Source of the DNA: Alphaproteobacteria bacterium
Lineage (GTDB): Bacteria; Pseudomonadota; Alphaproteobacteria; UBA6615
DNA length: 64,000 bases
Assembly: GCA_039980135.1 (NCBI GenBank)
Contig: JBDXCV010000011.1
Coordinates: 124,001 to 188,000 of the forward strand
Reading direction: 5' to 3'
Shown here piece by piece: positions 43,670 through 52,459 of the stretch. The translations under genes were made by a program, and so were the position numbers. The notes under the pieces are model-generated. The model worked only from the letters and a program-made list of their open reading frames with translations. It did not search any database and was not told the origin of the DNA. Position 1 is the first letter of the stretch; each line of letters opens with the position of its first letter.

Positions 43670-44695
43670 ATGGCCGCAGATGCCGCCGTCGCAATCGACA
43701 TGCATTGTCACGTCTTCTCGCCGTCGGCGAAGGCGCTTATGGACAAGCACTACCAACCCGCAGAAATCCTGACACCCGACCGTGATCCGTACATGTTCTT
43801 CGCCCATCCGGCTTCCATGGCGGTCGACAACGAGAATATCCCGAACCTGGTCCCGAAAATGATCGACCTGAAGCCGCGCGAGGCCGATATGGACGCCACA
43901 CGGGTGGATATGCAGATCGTCAGTCCGGTGCCGATCCAGTTCTACTATTGGGCCGATCCGGAACTGGGTAACGCCCTCGCACGCGCCCAGAATGACGATG
44001 TGTCCAAGCTCGTTGCGGGAAACCCGGACCGGTTTGTCGCCATGGGCACGCTGCCCCTGCAGGATGCCGCGGCATCGGTGACGGAGATGCGCCGCGCGGT
44101 GAAGGAGCTCGATATCCGGGCGTTTATTCTTTCCACCAACGTGGACGGGGTCGAGCTGTCGGACGAACGCTTCGATCCGGTCTATGCCGAGGCTGTGGCT
44201 CTCGATGTTCCGCTGTTCCTGCATCCTTTCGGGTTTACGGACGGTGCGCGGTTACGGCCGTTCTTCATGCACAATTGTGTCGGACAGCCACTCGAGGAAC
44301 AGATCGCGATCACGCATCTGATCTTCGGTGGGGTGCTCGACCGCCACCCCGGGATCAAGATCTGCATTGCCCATGGCGGCGGGTATTTCCCCTTTTACGC
44401 GGGTCGCATGGACCATAGCTGGGAGTATCGCCCGGAATTGCGCGACAAGATCAGCCGTCCCCCGAGCGAGTATCTCAGTGAGCTCTACTACGATACCGTC
44501 GTGTTCCGGCCCGACCAGCTTGAGTATCTGGTCAACATGGTCGGGGTTGATCGTGTGATGATGGGAACTGACTACCCGTTCGACATGCAGGAGTTCGAGC
44601 CGGTTTCATTTGTCGAAAGCGCGACCAAACTGAGCGCCGCGGAACGCAAGAAAGTTCTCGGCGGCACCGCCGCAGCGATCATGGGGATCGGATAA
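43670..44695 (+). CDS. ACMSD-type amidohydrolase/decarboxylase
   Basis: A 341-residue metal-dependent hydrolase or decarboxylase of the amidohydrolase-2 family (aminocarboxymuconate-semialdehyde decarboxylase, gamma-resorcylate decarboxylase relatives). Metal ligands are visible: IDMHCHVFS at residues 9-17, LFLHPFGF near 183, KICIAHGGGYFPF near 230 and MGTDYPFDM near 300. These families remove CO2 from aromatic or muconate-type acids. It is preceded by AAGGGGGAAATC and followed 39 bases later by a rhodanese gene. The substrate cannot be fixed from sequence. Confidence 0.88.
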   Translation: MAADAAVAIDMHCHVFSPSAKALMDKHYQPAEILTPDRDPYMFFAHPASMAVDNENIPNLVPKMIDLKPREADMDATRVDMQIVSPVPIQFYYWADPELGNALARAQNDDVSKLVAGNPDRFVAMGTLPLQDAAASVTEMRRAVKELDIRAFILSTNVDGVELSDERFDPVYAEAVALDVPLFLHPFGFTDGARLRPFFMHNCVGQPLEEQIAITHLIFGGVLDRHPGIKICIAHGGGYFPFYAGRMDHSWEYRPELRDKISRPPSEYLSELYYDTVVFRPDQLEYLVNMVGVDRVMMGTDYPFDMQEFEPVSFVESATKLSAAERKKVLGGTAAAIMGIG

Positions 44696-44734
44696 TTTAA
44701 TGGACGCCGGCCATGACCGGACAAGGAGGTATCG

Positions 44735-45115
44735 ATGACGCTCAAGCGCGGATTCAAGCAGATTCTTGCGGAGGCGAACGCCGCAATCGAGACCGTGGCC
44801 GTCAAGGATGCGCTCGCGGTGTTTGGCGAGCCCGGCTACAGTTTCATCGATATTCGCGAGGGGGTGGAGCGAGAGCAGGGCACGATCCCCGGGTCGGCGC
44901 ATGTTCCGCGCGGATTTCTGGAGTTTCATGCGGACCCGGACAGCCCGGCCCATAATCCGGTGTTTTCCAACGGTGACCGGCTGATCCTGTTCTGCGCGAG
45001 TGGTGGGCGATCCGCGCTCGCCGCCAAGACCCTGGTCGATATGGGATTCGAGGATGTTTGCCACATCGCGGGCGGCATGGCCGCATGGCGTGAAGCCGAT
45101 GGTCCGACGGATTAG
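44735..45115 (+). CDS. Rhodanese-like domain protein
   Basis: A single-domain sulfurtransferase, 126 residues. It has YSFIDIREGVEREQGTIPGSAHVPRGFLEF (CH2A-like region), the active-site loop LFCASGGRSALAA with Cys near residue 89, and HIAGGMAAWREA. The catalytic Cys is present, so persulfide transfer is possible. AAGGAGG precedes the ATG. Its TAG stop (45113-45115) overlaps the stop of the convergent thioesterase gene by two bases. Possibly cotranscribed with the amidohydrolase. Confidence 0.9.
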   Translation: MTLKRGFKQILAEANAAIETVAVKDALAVFGEPGYSFIDIREGVEREQGTIPGSAHVPRGFLEFHADPDSPAHNPVFSNGDRLILFCASGGRSALAAKTLVDMGFEDVCHIAGGMAAWREADGPTD

Positions 45116-45540
45116 CCCTCGCGGTTTCCGAGAAGCGTCCAGGTGGTCTGGATAAGGGCAATAGGTTCGCCCGTGTCGGCAGCTTCCAGGTCAATCCGAC
45201 CGTAAACCATACGCTTGCCCCGGCGCAGAACCTCGCCACGTGCAAGAATGTCGGTGTTGTAGGCGGCCGCGAGGAATGACGTCGTCATGTCGATGGTAGC
45301 CATTTTCTCGAAACCGCCGATCGCCGACGAAATAACCACCACCATCGCGGCATCGGCGAAGGACATGAGGGCCTGGCCGGTCACCAGCCCGCCGTCGCGC
45401 GAGATACGCGCATCCCACGGCAGGCGTACGACAGCGCCATTCTGCGTGAGTTCCTCGACGGTCATGCCGAGTTCGTCGAGCCACGGCGTCATGACCGTGT
45501 CGAGAATATGCTGGGCGTCGTCGCGGGTGAATTCGCTCAT
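45112..45540 (-). CDS. PaaI-type hotdog-fold thioesterase
   Basis: Hydrolyses acyl- or aryl-CoA thioesters. The 142-residue protein shows the hotdog pattern: VRLPWDARISRDGGLVTGQALMSFADAAMVVVISS (the helix with the Asp expected for PaaI), ATIDMTTSFLAAAYNTDILARGEVLRRGKRMVYGRIDL and a final strand ALIQTTWTLL. I chose ATG 45540 (MSEFTRDDAQ); the frame continues to 45651 through the downstream end of the neighbouring hydratase. It is 16 bases downstream of the enoyl-CoA hydratase gene on the same strand, suggesting a two-gene unit. Confidence 0.86.
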   Translation of the reverse strand: MSEFTRDDAQHILDTVMTPWLDELGMTVEELTQNGAVVRLPWDARISRDGGLVTGQALMSFADAAMVVVISSAIGGFEKMATIDMTTSFLAAAYNTDILARGEVLRRGKRMVYGRIDLEAADTGEPIALIQTTWTLLGNREG

Positions 45541-45556
45541 GTTGCAGACCGCAAGG

Positions 45557-46342
45557 CTAGTCGCCCTTGAAATCCGGTCGCCGCTTCTCCACGAACGCCG
45601 CGACACCTTCGGCAAAGTCATCCTTGACCGCACAACGGAGAAACGCGGCATGCTCGGCTGACAGATGGTCGGCCATGCTTTCGGATTCCAGGCTTTGATT
45701 TATCAGCGCCTTGGTGTTTGCGTATGCGGTTGTGGGCCCTTTGGCGAAGCGTTCGGCCATCTTCATGGTTTCCGCGTCAAGCTCGTCGGCGGGTACCACG
45801 CGATTGACCATGCCGAGATCGCGCGCCGTCGCGGCATCGACCGGCTCGCTGAGCATGGCCAGTTCGAGCGCCTTGCGCCGGCCGACGACCCGGGGCAGCA
45901 GGTAGGTGGAACCGCCATCCGGAATCGTGGCGATCCCGATATACGCCATGGTGAACACGGCGTTGTCCGCCGCGATCCCGATATCTGCGTTCAGCGCCAT
46001 GCCGATGCCGGCACCCGCGACCGGGCCGTGCAGCGCCGCCACGACCGGCTTGGGGAGGCGCGACAGGCCCAGGACCGCCTTGTGATAGAGGCTGATGAGG
46101 TCGTCGATCGTCTCTTCGATAGTGTCGATGTTCTCGTGGAAGGTCGCCACATCGCCGCCGGCCATGAAACCCCGGCCGGCGCCCTTCAGGATGACGGCGC
46201 GGACCGAATCGTCGCCGGCCAGGTCTTCGACAGCGGCGTTGAGTTCGAGTGCCATGTCGCGATTGAGGGCGTTCAGCACGTCGGGGCGGTTTAGTGTGAG
46301 GGTGGCGACGGGGCCTTGCTTGTCCAGTAGAATGGTCGGCAT
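45557..46342 (-). CDS. Enoyl-CoA hydratase/isomerase family protein
   Basis: A crotonase-fold protein of 261 residues. Its oxyanion-hole regions are KGAGRGFMAGGDVATFHENI near residue 58 and ALHGPVAGAGIGMALNADIGIAA near residue 100; IGIATIPDGGSTYLLPRVVG near 130 contains one acidic position, where hydratases normally have Glu. It resembles PaaG/isomerase-type members as much as true hydratases. It starts at 46342 and diverges from the SDR-acyl-CoA dehydrogenase-phosphotransferase operon (96-base gap), so it probably shares its pathway. Confidence 0.88.
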   Translation of the reverse strand: MPTILLDKQGPVATLTLNRPDVLNALNRDMALELNAAVEDLAGDDSVRAVILKGAGRGFMAGGDVATFHENIDTIEETIDDLISLYHKAVLGLSRLPKPVVAALHGPVAGAGIGMALNADIGIAADNAVFTMAYIGIATIPDGGSTYLLPRVVGRRKALELAMLSEPVDAATARDLGMVNRVVPADELDAETMKMAERFAKGPTTAYANTKALINQSLESESMADHLSAEHAAFLRCAVKDDFAEGVAAFVEKRRPDFKGD

Positions 46343-46438
46343 TGGATTGATATCCGCGTGGCGTGAAGGTTGTCCCAAACTTACCGGCGCCGCGGCGGGA
46401 CGGCAAACATCCGTAGCCCGATGTTGGGGGGAAGTATT

Positions 46439-47209
46439 ATGCGTGACCAGTTTGATTTGACCGGGCAGGTGGCATTCGTAACCGGTGCGTCGAGCGGGCT
46501 GGGCGCGCATTTTGCGCAGACGCTGGTCGGGGCCGGCGCGAAAGTCGCCATCGGGGCCCGGCGCGCGGATCGACTGGCGGATCTGGCGAAACAAATCGAA
46601 GCGGCTGGCGGGCGAGCGCTCCCGATCGAACTCGACGTGACAAACGCCGAGTCCGTCGCGCGCGCAGTGCGGATCGCCGAGGAGGAACTCGGAGCGATGA
46701 CGATCCTCGTCAACAATGCCGGTGTGCCGCCGCGCGCTCTCACCCTCGAGATGGACGAGGAGGAGTGGGACCGGGTGGTCGGGACAAATCTCAAGGGCGC
46801 CTGGCTCGTCGCGCGCGAAATCGGGCGTCACATGGTGGCTCACGGCGGGGGCGGGCGGATCATTAACATCGCGTCGGTGCTCGGCTGGAAAACGGTTGCC
46901 AAGGGCATTCAGTCCTATGGTGTTTCGAAAGCTGGCCTCGTCAGCATGACGGAGACGATGGCGCTGGAAGTCGCGCGGGATGGCATCCTAGTGAACGCGA
47001 TCGCACCCGGCTACATCCGAACGGAACTGAACGATGCGTTCCTCGACAGTGAACCTGGACAGCGCATTCGAACCCGCGTGGCAACCCGAAGGTTCGGCGA
47101 GCCCGCTGATCTGGATGGCGCTTTGCTGCTGCTGGCCGGCCCGGCCGGGGCATATATCACCGGGTCGGTGATCGCCGTGGATGGCGGGCTGACCCTGTCG
47201 ACACTCTAA
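46439..47209 (+). CDS. SDR-family oxidoreductase (hydroxyacyl-CoA dehydrogenase-like)
   Basis: A complete classical SDR of 256 residues: TGASSGLGAHFA (about residues 14-25), NNAG in ILVNNAGVPP, Ser in NIASVLGWK and the active-site YGVSK near 163, ending TGSVIAVDGGLTL. The ATG at 46439 follows GGGGGGAAG; upstream in-frame starts have no site. It opens an operon with an acyl-CoA dehydrogenase (22 bases on) and an APH-type kinase. In Lva-type 4-hydroxyacid pathways an SDR oxidises a hydroxyacyl-CoA, which would suit this context. Confidence 0.88.
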   Translation: MRDQFDLTGQVAFVTGASSGLGAHFAQTLVGAGAKVAIGARRADRLADLAKQIEAAGGRALPIELDVTNAESVARAVRIAEEELGAMTILVNNAGVPPRALTLEMDEEEWDRVVGTNLKGAWLVAREIGRHMVAHGGGGRIINIASVLGWKTVAKGIQSYGVSKAGLVSMTETMALEVARDGILVNAIAPGYIRTELNDAFLDSEPGQRIRTRVATRRFGEPADLDGALLLLAGPAGAYITGSVIAVDGGLTLSTL

Positions 47210-47231
47210 TTGTTACGACTGGAGACCTGAC

Positions 47232-48431
47232 GTGGATTTTGCACTTTCGAGCGAGCAAGAGGCGCTGCGGCTGCGGGTTCAGAAATTCGTGGCCGATGAA
47301 GTCATGCCCATCGAGGCGGATCAGGCGAACTTCGACGCCCATGAGAATATCGACGAAGTGCCGTTACAGGCGCTGCGGGCCAAGGCCAAAACGGCGGGCC
47401 TCTGGGCGCCTCAGATGCCGATATCGCGCGGTGGTCTGGGCCTCGATACCGTTGGCATGGCGGCTTTCTATGAAGAGGCGGCGCGCTCGCGATTTGGACC
47501 ACTGGTCTTCAACTGTGCCGCACCCGATGACGGCAACATGATCCTGCTCGACCGTGTGGCGCGCGAAGATCAGAAGGACCGCTGGCTCCAGCCGATCATC
47601 GATGGCGATATCCGCTCGTCGATTGTCATGACCGAGCCCGCGCCGGGGTCCGGCTCCGATCCGACGATGATGCTGACCCGCGCCGAGCCGAGCGGGAACG
47701 ACAAGTGGGTCATCAACGGGCGAAAGTGGTTCATCACCGGGGCGGAGGGCTCCGAGCATTTCATACTGCTCGCCCGCACGTCCGACGACAAACGCGGGGC
47801 GTTGACGACCTTCCTGTTTCACAAGGACCAGCCGGGCTGGCACATCGTGCGGCGAATCCCGATCATGGGGCCGGAAGAGCATGGCGGGCATTGCGAGGTC
47901 GTGTTCGACGGCATGGAGATCGACGATGAGAACCGGCTGATGGAGGTCGGTGAGGGCATGAAGTCGGTACAGATTCGCCTTGGAACCGCGCGCCTGACCC
48001 ATTGCATGCGCTGGCTGGGCATGTCGAAGCGGGCTGTCGAGGAGTGCCTCGATTATGTGAAGACCCGCGAGAATTTCGGCTCCACCCTCGCCGACCATGA
48101 GGGTGTCCAGTGGATGCTCGCCGATGCGGGGATGGATATCGAGATCGGGCGGTTGCTGACAATGCGCGCGGCCGCCAAGCTCGACACCGGCGATCAGTCC
48201 CGCAAGGAAGTCTCGATGGCCAAGATCTGGGTCTCGGAAATCCTGCACAAGACCATCGCGACCGCTATTCAGCTCAACGGTGCGCGCGGTTACTCCAAGG
48301 ATCTGCCGCTCGAGTGGATGTACCGCTACGCGCCCCAGGCCAAGCTGGTCGACGGTGCGTCGGAGGTGCACAAGATGGTGGTCGCGCGCAATCTGCTTGG
48401 CCAGGGCATGGATTTCTGGAGTTGGGACTAG
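47232..48431 (+). CDS. Acyl-CoA dehydrogenase, ACAD10/11-like
   Basis: A 399-residue flavoprotein with FAD/substrate motifs SIVMTEPAPGSGSDPTMM near residue 135, KWFITGAEGSEHFILLARTS near 160, and MRWLGMSKRAVEECLDYVKTRENFG near 260. The C-terminal motif reads YAPQAKLVDGASEVHK, with Asp where classical dehydrogenases have Glu (IYEGTSEIQ). This form is typical of ACAD10/ACAD11-like enzymes, which act with an APH-type kinase on 4-hydroxyacyl-CoAs. That kinase is the very next gene, overlapping by one base (TAGTG). Assignment to the 4-hydroxyacid route is inferred. Confidence 0.88.
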   Translation: MDFALSSEQEALRLRVQKFVADEVMPIEADQANFDAHENIDEVPLQALRAKAKTAGLWAPQMPISRGGLGLDTVGMAAFYEEAARSRFGPLVFNCAAPDDGNMILLDRVAREDQKDRWLQPIIDGDIRSSIVMTEPAPGSGSDPTMMLTRAEPSGNDKWVINGRKWFITGAEGSEHFILLARTSDDKRGALTTFLFHKDQPGWHIVRRIPIMGPEEHGGHCEVVFDGMEIDDENRLMEVGEGMKSVQIRLGTARLTHCMRWLGMSKRAVEECLDYVKTRENFGSTLADHEGVQWMLADAGMDIEIGRLLTMRAAAKLDTGDQSRKEVSMAKIWVSEILHKTIATAIQLNGARGYSKDLPLEWMYRYAPQAKLVDGASEVHKMVVARNLLGQGMDFWSWD

Positions 48432-49426
48432 TGCCAGACGGCCTGACCGGCGGCCCTGCACCGTCATTGCCGATACCGGATACGCTGCTGAGCCGCTGGT
48501 TCGGGGAGCGTCTCGGCACTACGGATGTCACGATTGTGACTACGGAATTACTGCCGGGCGGCGCGATTCAGCATAACTGGCGCGTTGATCTGGATGCCGA
48601 TGGCGCGGCGCAAAGCTATGTTTTGCGCGCCGGTCCTGAAATCCCGTTGCCCGAGAGCCTCACCAAGTCGGATGAGTACGACATGGTTTGCCGCGTGTAT
48701 GACGCCGGCATTCCCGTGCCCGAACCGCTTTGGTTCCGTGAAGGTGAAGTGCCCTTTTTTGTGTCGCGCCTGTGCCGGGGAGATGCGCGCCGCGGTGATC
48801 TGATTGCCCGATCCGACAACGATGCGCTTTTGCGCGATCTGGGCGCGGCGCTTGCCCAGATACACAAGGTGGACACTGCTGACGCGGCCTTGACGAATGC
48901 CCCGTCTGTTCGGATCAATACGCTGTCGGATTGGTTGAATGCGCTCGATGAAATACCGGGGCCGATTTCCCACAGCCTTGCCGACGGCCTCACCTGGTTG
49001 CGCACTCATGAGCCCGAGGAGGTGCCGGCTGTGCTGGTGCATCGGGATTTCCGGACGGGAAATTTCCTCGTCGAGAACGGGCGGTTAACGGCCGTGCTGG
49101 ACTGGGAGTTCGCAGGCTGGGGCGACCGGCATGAGGATATCGGATGGTTTTGTGCCCGATGCTGGCGCGGCGAGGCTCCGACGCGGGAGGCCGGCGGGCT
49201 GGGTGACCGGCATGTTTTCTATGACGCCTATATCGCGGCCGGCGGGGACATGCCGGACCCCGAGCGCATCCGTTTCTGGGAGGTTTTCGCACATTTGCGC
49301 TGGGCTCTCATCGCCCTGCAGCAGGGTGTGCGTGCGCGCGCCGGTGCTTTTCCGGCCTGGGAGCTTGAAGAAGCAGAAGCCCGGGTCCCTGGATTGCTGC
49401 ATGTTGTGGCGGAAATGACCCGCTAG
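48431..49426 (+). CDS. APH-family phosphotransferase (ACAD10/11 kinase-like)
   Basis: A 331-residue kinase-fold protein of the aminoglycoside-phosphotransferase family. The N-lobe has ELLPGGAIQHNWRVDL and a VLRAGPE strand with Arg where the ATP Lys often sits. The catalytic loop is VLVHRDFRTGNFLVENG near residue 205 (HxDxxxxN), followed by the metal motif LDWEFAGWGDRHEDIGWFC. The protein is not an antibiotic-resistance enzyme by context. It starts at GTG 48431, sharing one base with the dehydrogenase stop and preceded by GGAG at 48417-48420. The dehydrogenase-kinase pairing mirrors fused eukaryotic ACAD10/11 and LvaA/LvaC. Confidence 0.86.
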   Translation: MPDGLTGGPAPSLPIPDTLLSRWFGERLGTTDVTIVTTELLPGGAIQHNWRVDLDADGAAQSYVLRAGPEIPLPESLTKSDEYDMVCRVYDAGIPVPEPLWFREGEVPFFVSRLCRGDARRGDLIARSDNDALLRDLGAALAQIHKVDTADAALTNAPSVRINTLSDWLNALDEIPGPISHSLADGLTWLRTHEPEEVPAVLVHRDFRTGNFLVENGRLTAVLDWEFAGWGDRHEDIGWFCARCWRGEAPTREAGGLGDRHVFYDAYIAAGGDMPDPERIRFWEVFAHLRWALIALQQGVRARAGAFPAWELEEAEARVPGLLHVVAEMTR

Positions 49427-49431
49427 CGCGT

Positions 49432-50496
49432 TCAGGCCCCCTCGGGCACCACGACCACGCGGCCGATGATTCGCCCGTCTTCGAGATCCTGCAGGGTTTC
49501 CGTCACTTCCGACATGGGACGTGACGCCACGGGAATAGGGTCGACCTTGCCGGCCTTCACCAGTTCCATCAGCTCGTGCATCTCGCTGAGCGTGCCCACA
49601 TAGGAGCCGCGCAGGGCGATATCGCGGGTCGGCAGCGCCAGCGTCGGGAGGTCGATCCGTCCGCCATACAGGCCAACCGCGATATAGCTGCCGCCCCTGC
49701 GGATCACGTCGATGCCCAGGCTGGCGGTCTCGGTGTTTGCCACGAAGTCGACGACGGCGCCCGCACCGGCGGTGGTGAGTTTGGCGATTTCTGCTCTTGC
49801 ATCCTCGCGCAGGGGGTTGATCGTGTGGTCGGCGCCCGCTTCACGCGCGGCGGCGAGTTTCTCTTCGTCCACGTCGACCACGATTTTCTCGTTGGCGATG
49901 TAATCGGCGGCGATGCCCACGCCCGTCAGCCCGACACCACCCGCGCCGATGATCACGAGCTTGTCGTCGGGTGATATCTCCTTCGCCTTGCGGATGGCGC
50001 TGTATGACGTGATTCCGGCACAGGCGAGCGTGCAGGCGTAGTGGGGGTCAACCCCCTCGATATCCACGAGATATTTCTCGTCGGGGATGATCACGTGGTC
50101 GGCATAGCCACCCGGTCGCCGCACGCCCAGGGGGGCGGTGTTGGCGCAGTCGTTCTCACGGCCTTCGTTACAGCGTGCGCAGTCGCCGCAGCCCAGCCAC
50201 GGGAAAATGAGATAGGTCTGGCCGACTTGCACAGTCCCGGCCGCGTCGGGGCCGAGCGCCACGACCTCACCCACGGGTTCATGGCCCATGGTGAACGGCA
50301 ACTCGATGTTGCGGTCTTCCAGGGTCATCTTGTTGCCGTCGCCCAGATCGTAGTAGCCGTGCCAGAAATGCAGATCCGAATGGCACACGCCGCAGGCGGT
50401 GACCCGGAGCAACACTTCGCTGCCCTGGGGTTCCGGGGTCGCGCTCTCGACCAGTTCGAGGGGCTGGTTTGCGGCGACTAGCTGATAGCTTTTCAT
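49432..50496 (-). CDS. Zinc-dependent alcohol dehydrogenase
   Basis: A medium-chain dehydrogenase of 354 residues. Catalytic Zn ligands lie in ACGVCHSDLHFWHGYYDLG (near residue 37) and GHEPVGEV (near 72); the structural Zn site CGDCARCNEGRENDC is near 107-121; the Rossmann motif VIIGAGGVGLTGVG is near 185 with VVDVDEEKL, favouring NAD+. All ligands are present. It oxidises a primary or secondary alcohol, specificity unknown. Last gene of a three-gene minus-strand unit with a hydratase and an esterase; it converges with the kinase gene five bases away. Confidence 0.92.
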   Translation of the reverse strand: MKSYQLVAANQPLELVESATPEPQGSEVLLRVTACGVCHSDLHFWHGYYDLGDGNKMTLEDRNIELPFTMGHEPVGEVVALGPDAAGTVQVGQTYLIFPWLGCGDCARCNEGRENDCANTAPLGVRRPGGYADHVIIPDEKYLVDIEGVDPHYACTLACAGITSYSAIRKAKEISPDDKLVIIGAGGVGLTGVGIAADYIANEKIVVDVDEEKLAAAREAGADHTINPLREDARAEIAKLTTAGAGAVVDFVANTETASLGIDVIRRGGSYIAVGLYGGRIDLPTLALPTRDIALRGSYVGTLSEMHELMELVKAGKVDPIPVASRPMSEVTETLQDLEDGRIIGRVVVVPEGA

Positions 50497-50532
50497 GGAA
50501 TGTCTTTTCCCTGTGTCCTGTGCGGCTTGGTA

Positions 50533-51327
50533 CTACGCGAAACTAATGGAAACCGAGCCGAGGCCCGGAATGGAATGGTCGATGCGGTCACCCTGTGAGA
50601 CCCAGTGTGTCGCAATGACCGAACCGAGAGTCACGAATTCACCGGCTTTCAGATGGCGCCCGCGCTCGGCCAGGCGATTGGCGAGCCAGGCGAGCGCCTC
50701 GAGCGGATGACCCATGATGAGTGACCCGAGCCCGGTGCCGAGGTGTTCACCATTCAGCAGGACGGTGCCTTCGACGGCGGCGAGGTCGAGGTCATGCCAG
50801 TTCGGGATCGGATCACCCAGGATGACGGCTGCGTTGAAGAAGTTGTCGGCGGCCATGGTCGGCGTATCGAGTTCCCGATAGTTGCGGTAACGCGCCTCGA
50901 CGAGTTCGATGGAGATCATCGCCGCACCCACGGCATCGCGGACGCTGTCTCTTGTGTAGGGGCCGCCTTCGGCGGGCATGTCCTTGGCCAGGGTCACCGC
51001 TATTTCGGTTTCCACGCCGGGATTAACATAGTCCGCGAATACAAGGTCCGCGTGATTCTGGTGCACGGTTGAATCGAAGACTTCGCCGTAGGCCGGTTCA
51101 TGGATGTCCATATATGCCTGCATCACCGGCGTCGTGCAGCCGATCTTGTAGCCGACCAGAGTGCCAAGGCCGTGCCGGCCCAGAATTTCGTTGTGGCGCT
51201 CCTGCACGGCGTAGGCATCGTTCAGGTCTTGCGGTCGGTAGTCGGCCGGCAAGGAGTCGAGTTTCGTCCGGTTCAGCCTGTTTTCGGCAATGACCGTGGC
51301 GGCCTGACTGATTGCGTCTGTATCCAT
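50533..51327 (-). CDS. 2-Keto-4-pentenoate hydratase/4-oxalocrotonate decarboxylase-like
   Basis: A 264-residue enzyme of the fumarylacetoacetase fold, MhpD/DmpE/DmpH type, which hydrates or decarboxylates 2-oxo-enoates in meta-cleavage pathways. Landmarks are LVGYKIGCTTPVMQAYM near residue 58, EPAYGEVFDSTV near 77, VETEIAVTLAKDMP (metal Glu pair) near 105, IELVEARY, and TMAADNFFNAAVILGDP near 155. Metal-binding acids are present. No ring-cleavage dioxygenase or aldolase accompanies it, so the 2-oxo-enoate source is unclear. Six bases downstream of the esterase gene. Confidence 0.88.
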   Translation of the reverse strand: MDTDAISQAATVIAENRLNRTKLDSLPADYRPQDLNDAYAVQERHNEILGRHGLGTLVGYKIGCTTPVMQAYMDIHEPAYGEVFDSTVHQNHADLVFADYVNPGVETEIAVTLAKDMPAEGGPYTRDSVRDAVGAAMISIELVEARYRNYRELDTPTMAADNFFNAAVILGDPIPNWHDLDLAAVEGTVLLNGEHLGTGLGSLIMGHPLEALAWLANRLAERGRHLKAGEFVTLGSVIATHWVSQGDRIDHSIPGLGSVSISFA

Positions 51328-51333
51328 GAAATT

Positions 51334-52281
51334 CTAACTCCCGACGGAAAAAGCGCGTTGCAGGGCATCGATGGAAAGGTTCAACGCCTCGGCGGAAGCG
51401 TCGATCAGTTTGCCGTAGTGCCAGTAGCCATGGATCATCCCGGCCATGCAGCTGTATTCGACGGCGACCCCCGCCTCGAAGAGTCGCTCACCATAACGTT
51501 TACCATCGTCGCGCAGGGGATCGAACTCCGCCGTGACGATCTGGGTGAACGGTAATCCGCTCAGATCGTCGGCCATGCACGGAGACAGCAGGATGTCGTC
51601 TGTCGCCGTCACGCCGGGAGCATAGCAATCATAGTACCAGGCCATCTGATCGCGGGTCAGGAAATAGTCCTCGTCGAGGAACGCGTAGGACGGGAGATCC
51701 TGTTCAAAGAACATATCGGTCACGGGGTACACCAGAATTTGCGCAGATACGGAAGGCGCGCCGGCATCCCGCGCGCGTAGCGCCAGGCCGGCCGCCAGGT
51801 TCCCGCCCGCGCTTTCGCCGCCCACGGCGATCCGTGCCGGATCGCCGCCGAGTTCTTCAGCGTTTTCATGGACCCACTGCAGGGCGGCCCAACAATCCTC
51901 GGGAGCAGCCGGGTAGGGGTGCTCGGGTGCCAGCCGATAATCGACAGAAACGACGATGCACGGGACGTCGCGGCAGATCAGCCGGCATTGCGGGTCCCGG
52001 CTTTCGATGCTGCCGATGACGAAGCCGCCGCCGTGGATGAACAGGAAGACGGGCAGGGGACCGGTATCGGCTTCGGGCGTGTAGATGCGCACACGGATTT
52101 CTCCGTCGGCACCCGGAATCTGCCGGTCCTCGACATTGCCGACCGGCACGGAGTCGAAATTTCGAGGCACAATAAACCGGTCATAGGCCGCACGCGCTTC
52201 TGCCGGCGGCATGTCCTTGAGCGGTGTCGGCGCCTGATTGAGCAAATCGAGGACCGCCTGCGCTTGCGGGTGCAGCGTCAT
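51334..52281 (-). CDS. HSL-family alpha/beta hydrolase (carboxylesterase)
   Basis: A 315-residue esterase of the hormone-sensitive-lipase family IV. It shows the oxyanion motif FIHGGGFVIGS near residue 82, SVDYRLAPEHPYPAAPEDC near 115, nucleophile elbow IAVGGESAGGNLAAGLA near 153 (GESAG), the Asp in TAEFDPLRDDG near 253 and His in MIHGYWHYG near 285. The catalytic triad is complete. ATG 52281 follows AGGGA on the minus strand; the frame extends to 52410 without a site. First gene of the esterase-hydratase-alcohol dehydrogenase unit; divergent from hyuA over a 178-base gap that holds both promoters. Confidence 0.9.
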   Translation of the reverse strand: MTLHPQAQAVLDLLNQAPTPLKDMPPAEARAAYDRFIVPRNFDSVPVGNVEDRQIPGADGEIRVRIYTPEADTGPLPVFLFIHGGGFVIGSIESRDPQCRLICRDVPCIVVSVDYRLAPEHPYPAAPEDCWAALQWVHENAEELGGDPARIAVGGESAGGNLAAGLALRARDAGAPSVSAQILVYPVTDMFFEQDLPSYAFLDEDYFLTRDQMAWYYDCYAPGVTATDDILLSPCMADDLSGLPFTQIVTAEFDPLRDDGKRYGERLFEAGVAVEYSCMAGMIHGYWHYGKLIDASAEALNLSIDALQRAFSVGS

Positions 52282-52459
52282 TTTCCATCCCTGTAGAGCC
52301 GAACTTGAGCGCCAGCTTGGTGGGAAAGAAGCATCCGCCGCCGATCCGGAGGCGTCAACCGGAATGAAGGGTTTCCCGTCCCATTTGATTGCGACAAACC
52401 CTATGAACATGGCCTTCGGAGTGCTTCAATCCGCGCTTGTTTGTTGAGGGAATGATTTG

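Noticed and set aside
48431-49426. Aminoglycoside resistance gene
   Set aside because: The APH fold is present, but the tight overlap with an ACAD10/11-like dehydrogenase points to a metabolic kinase.
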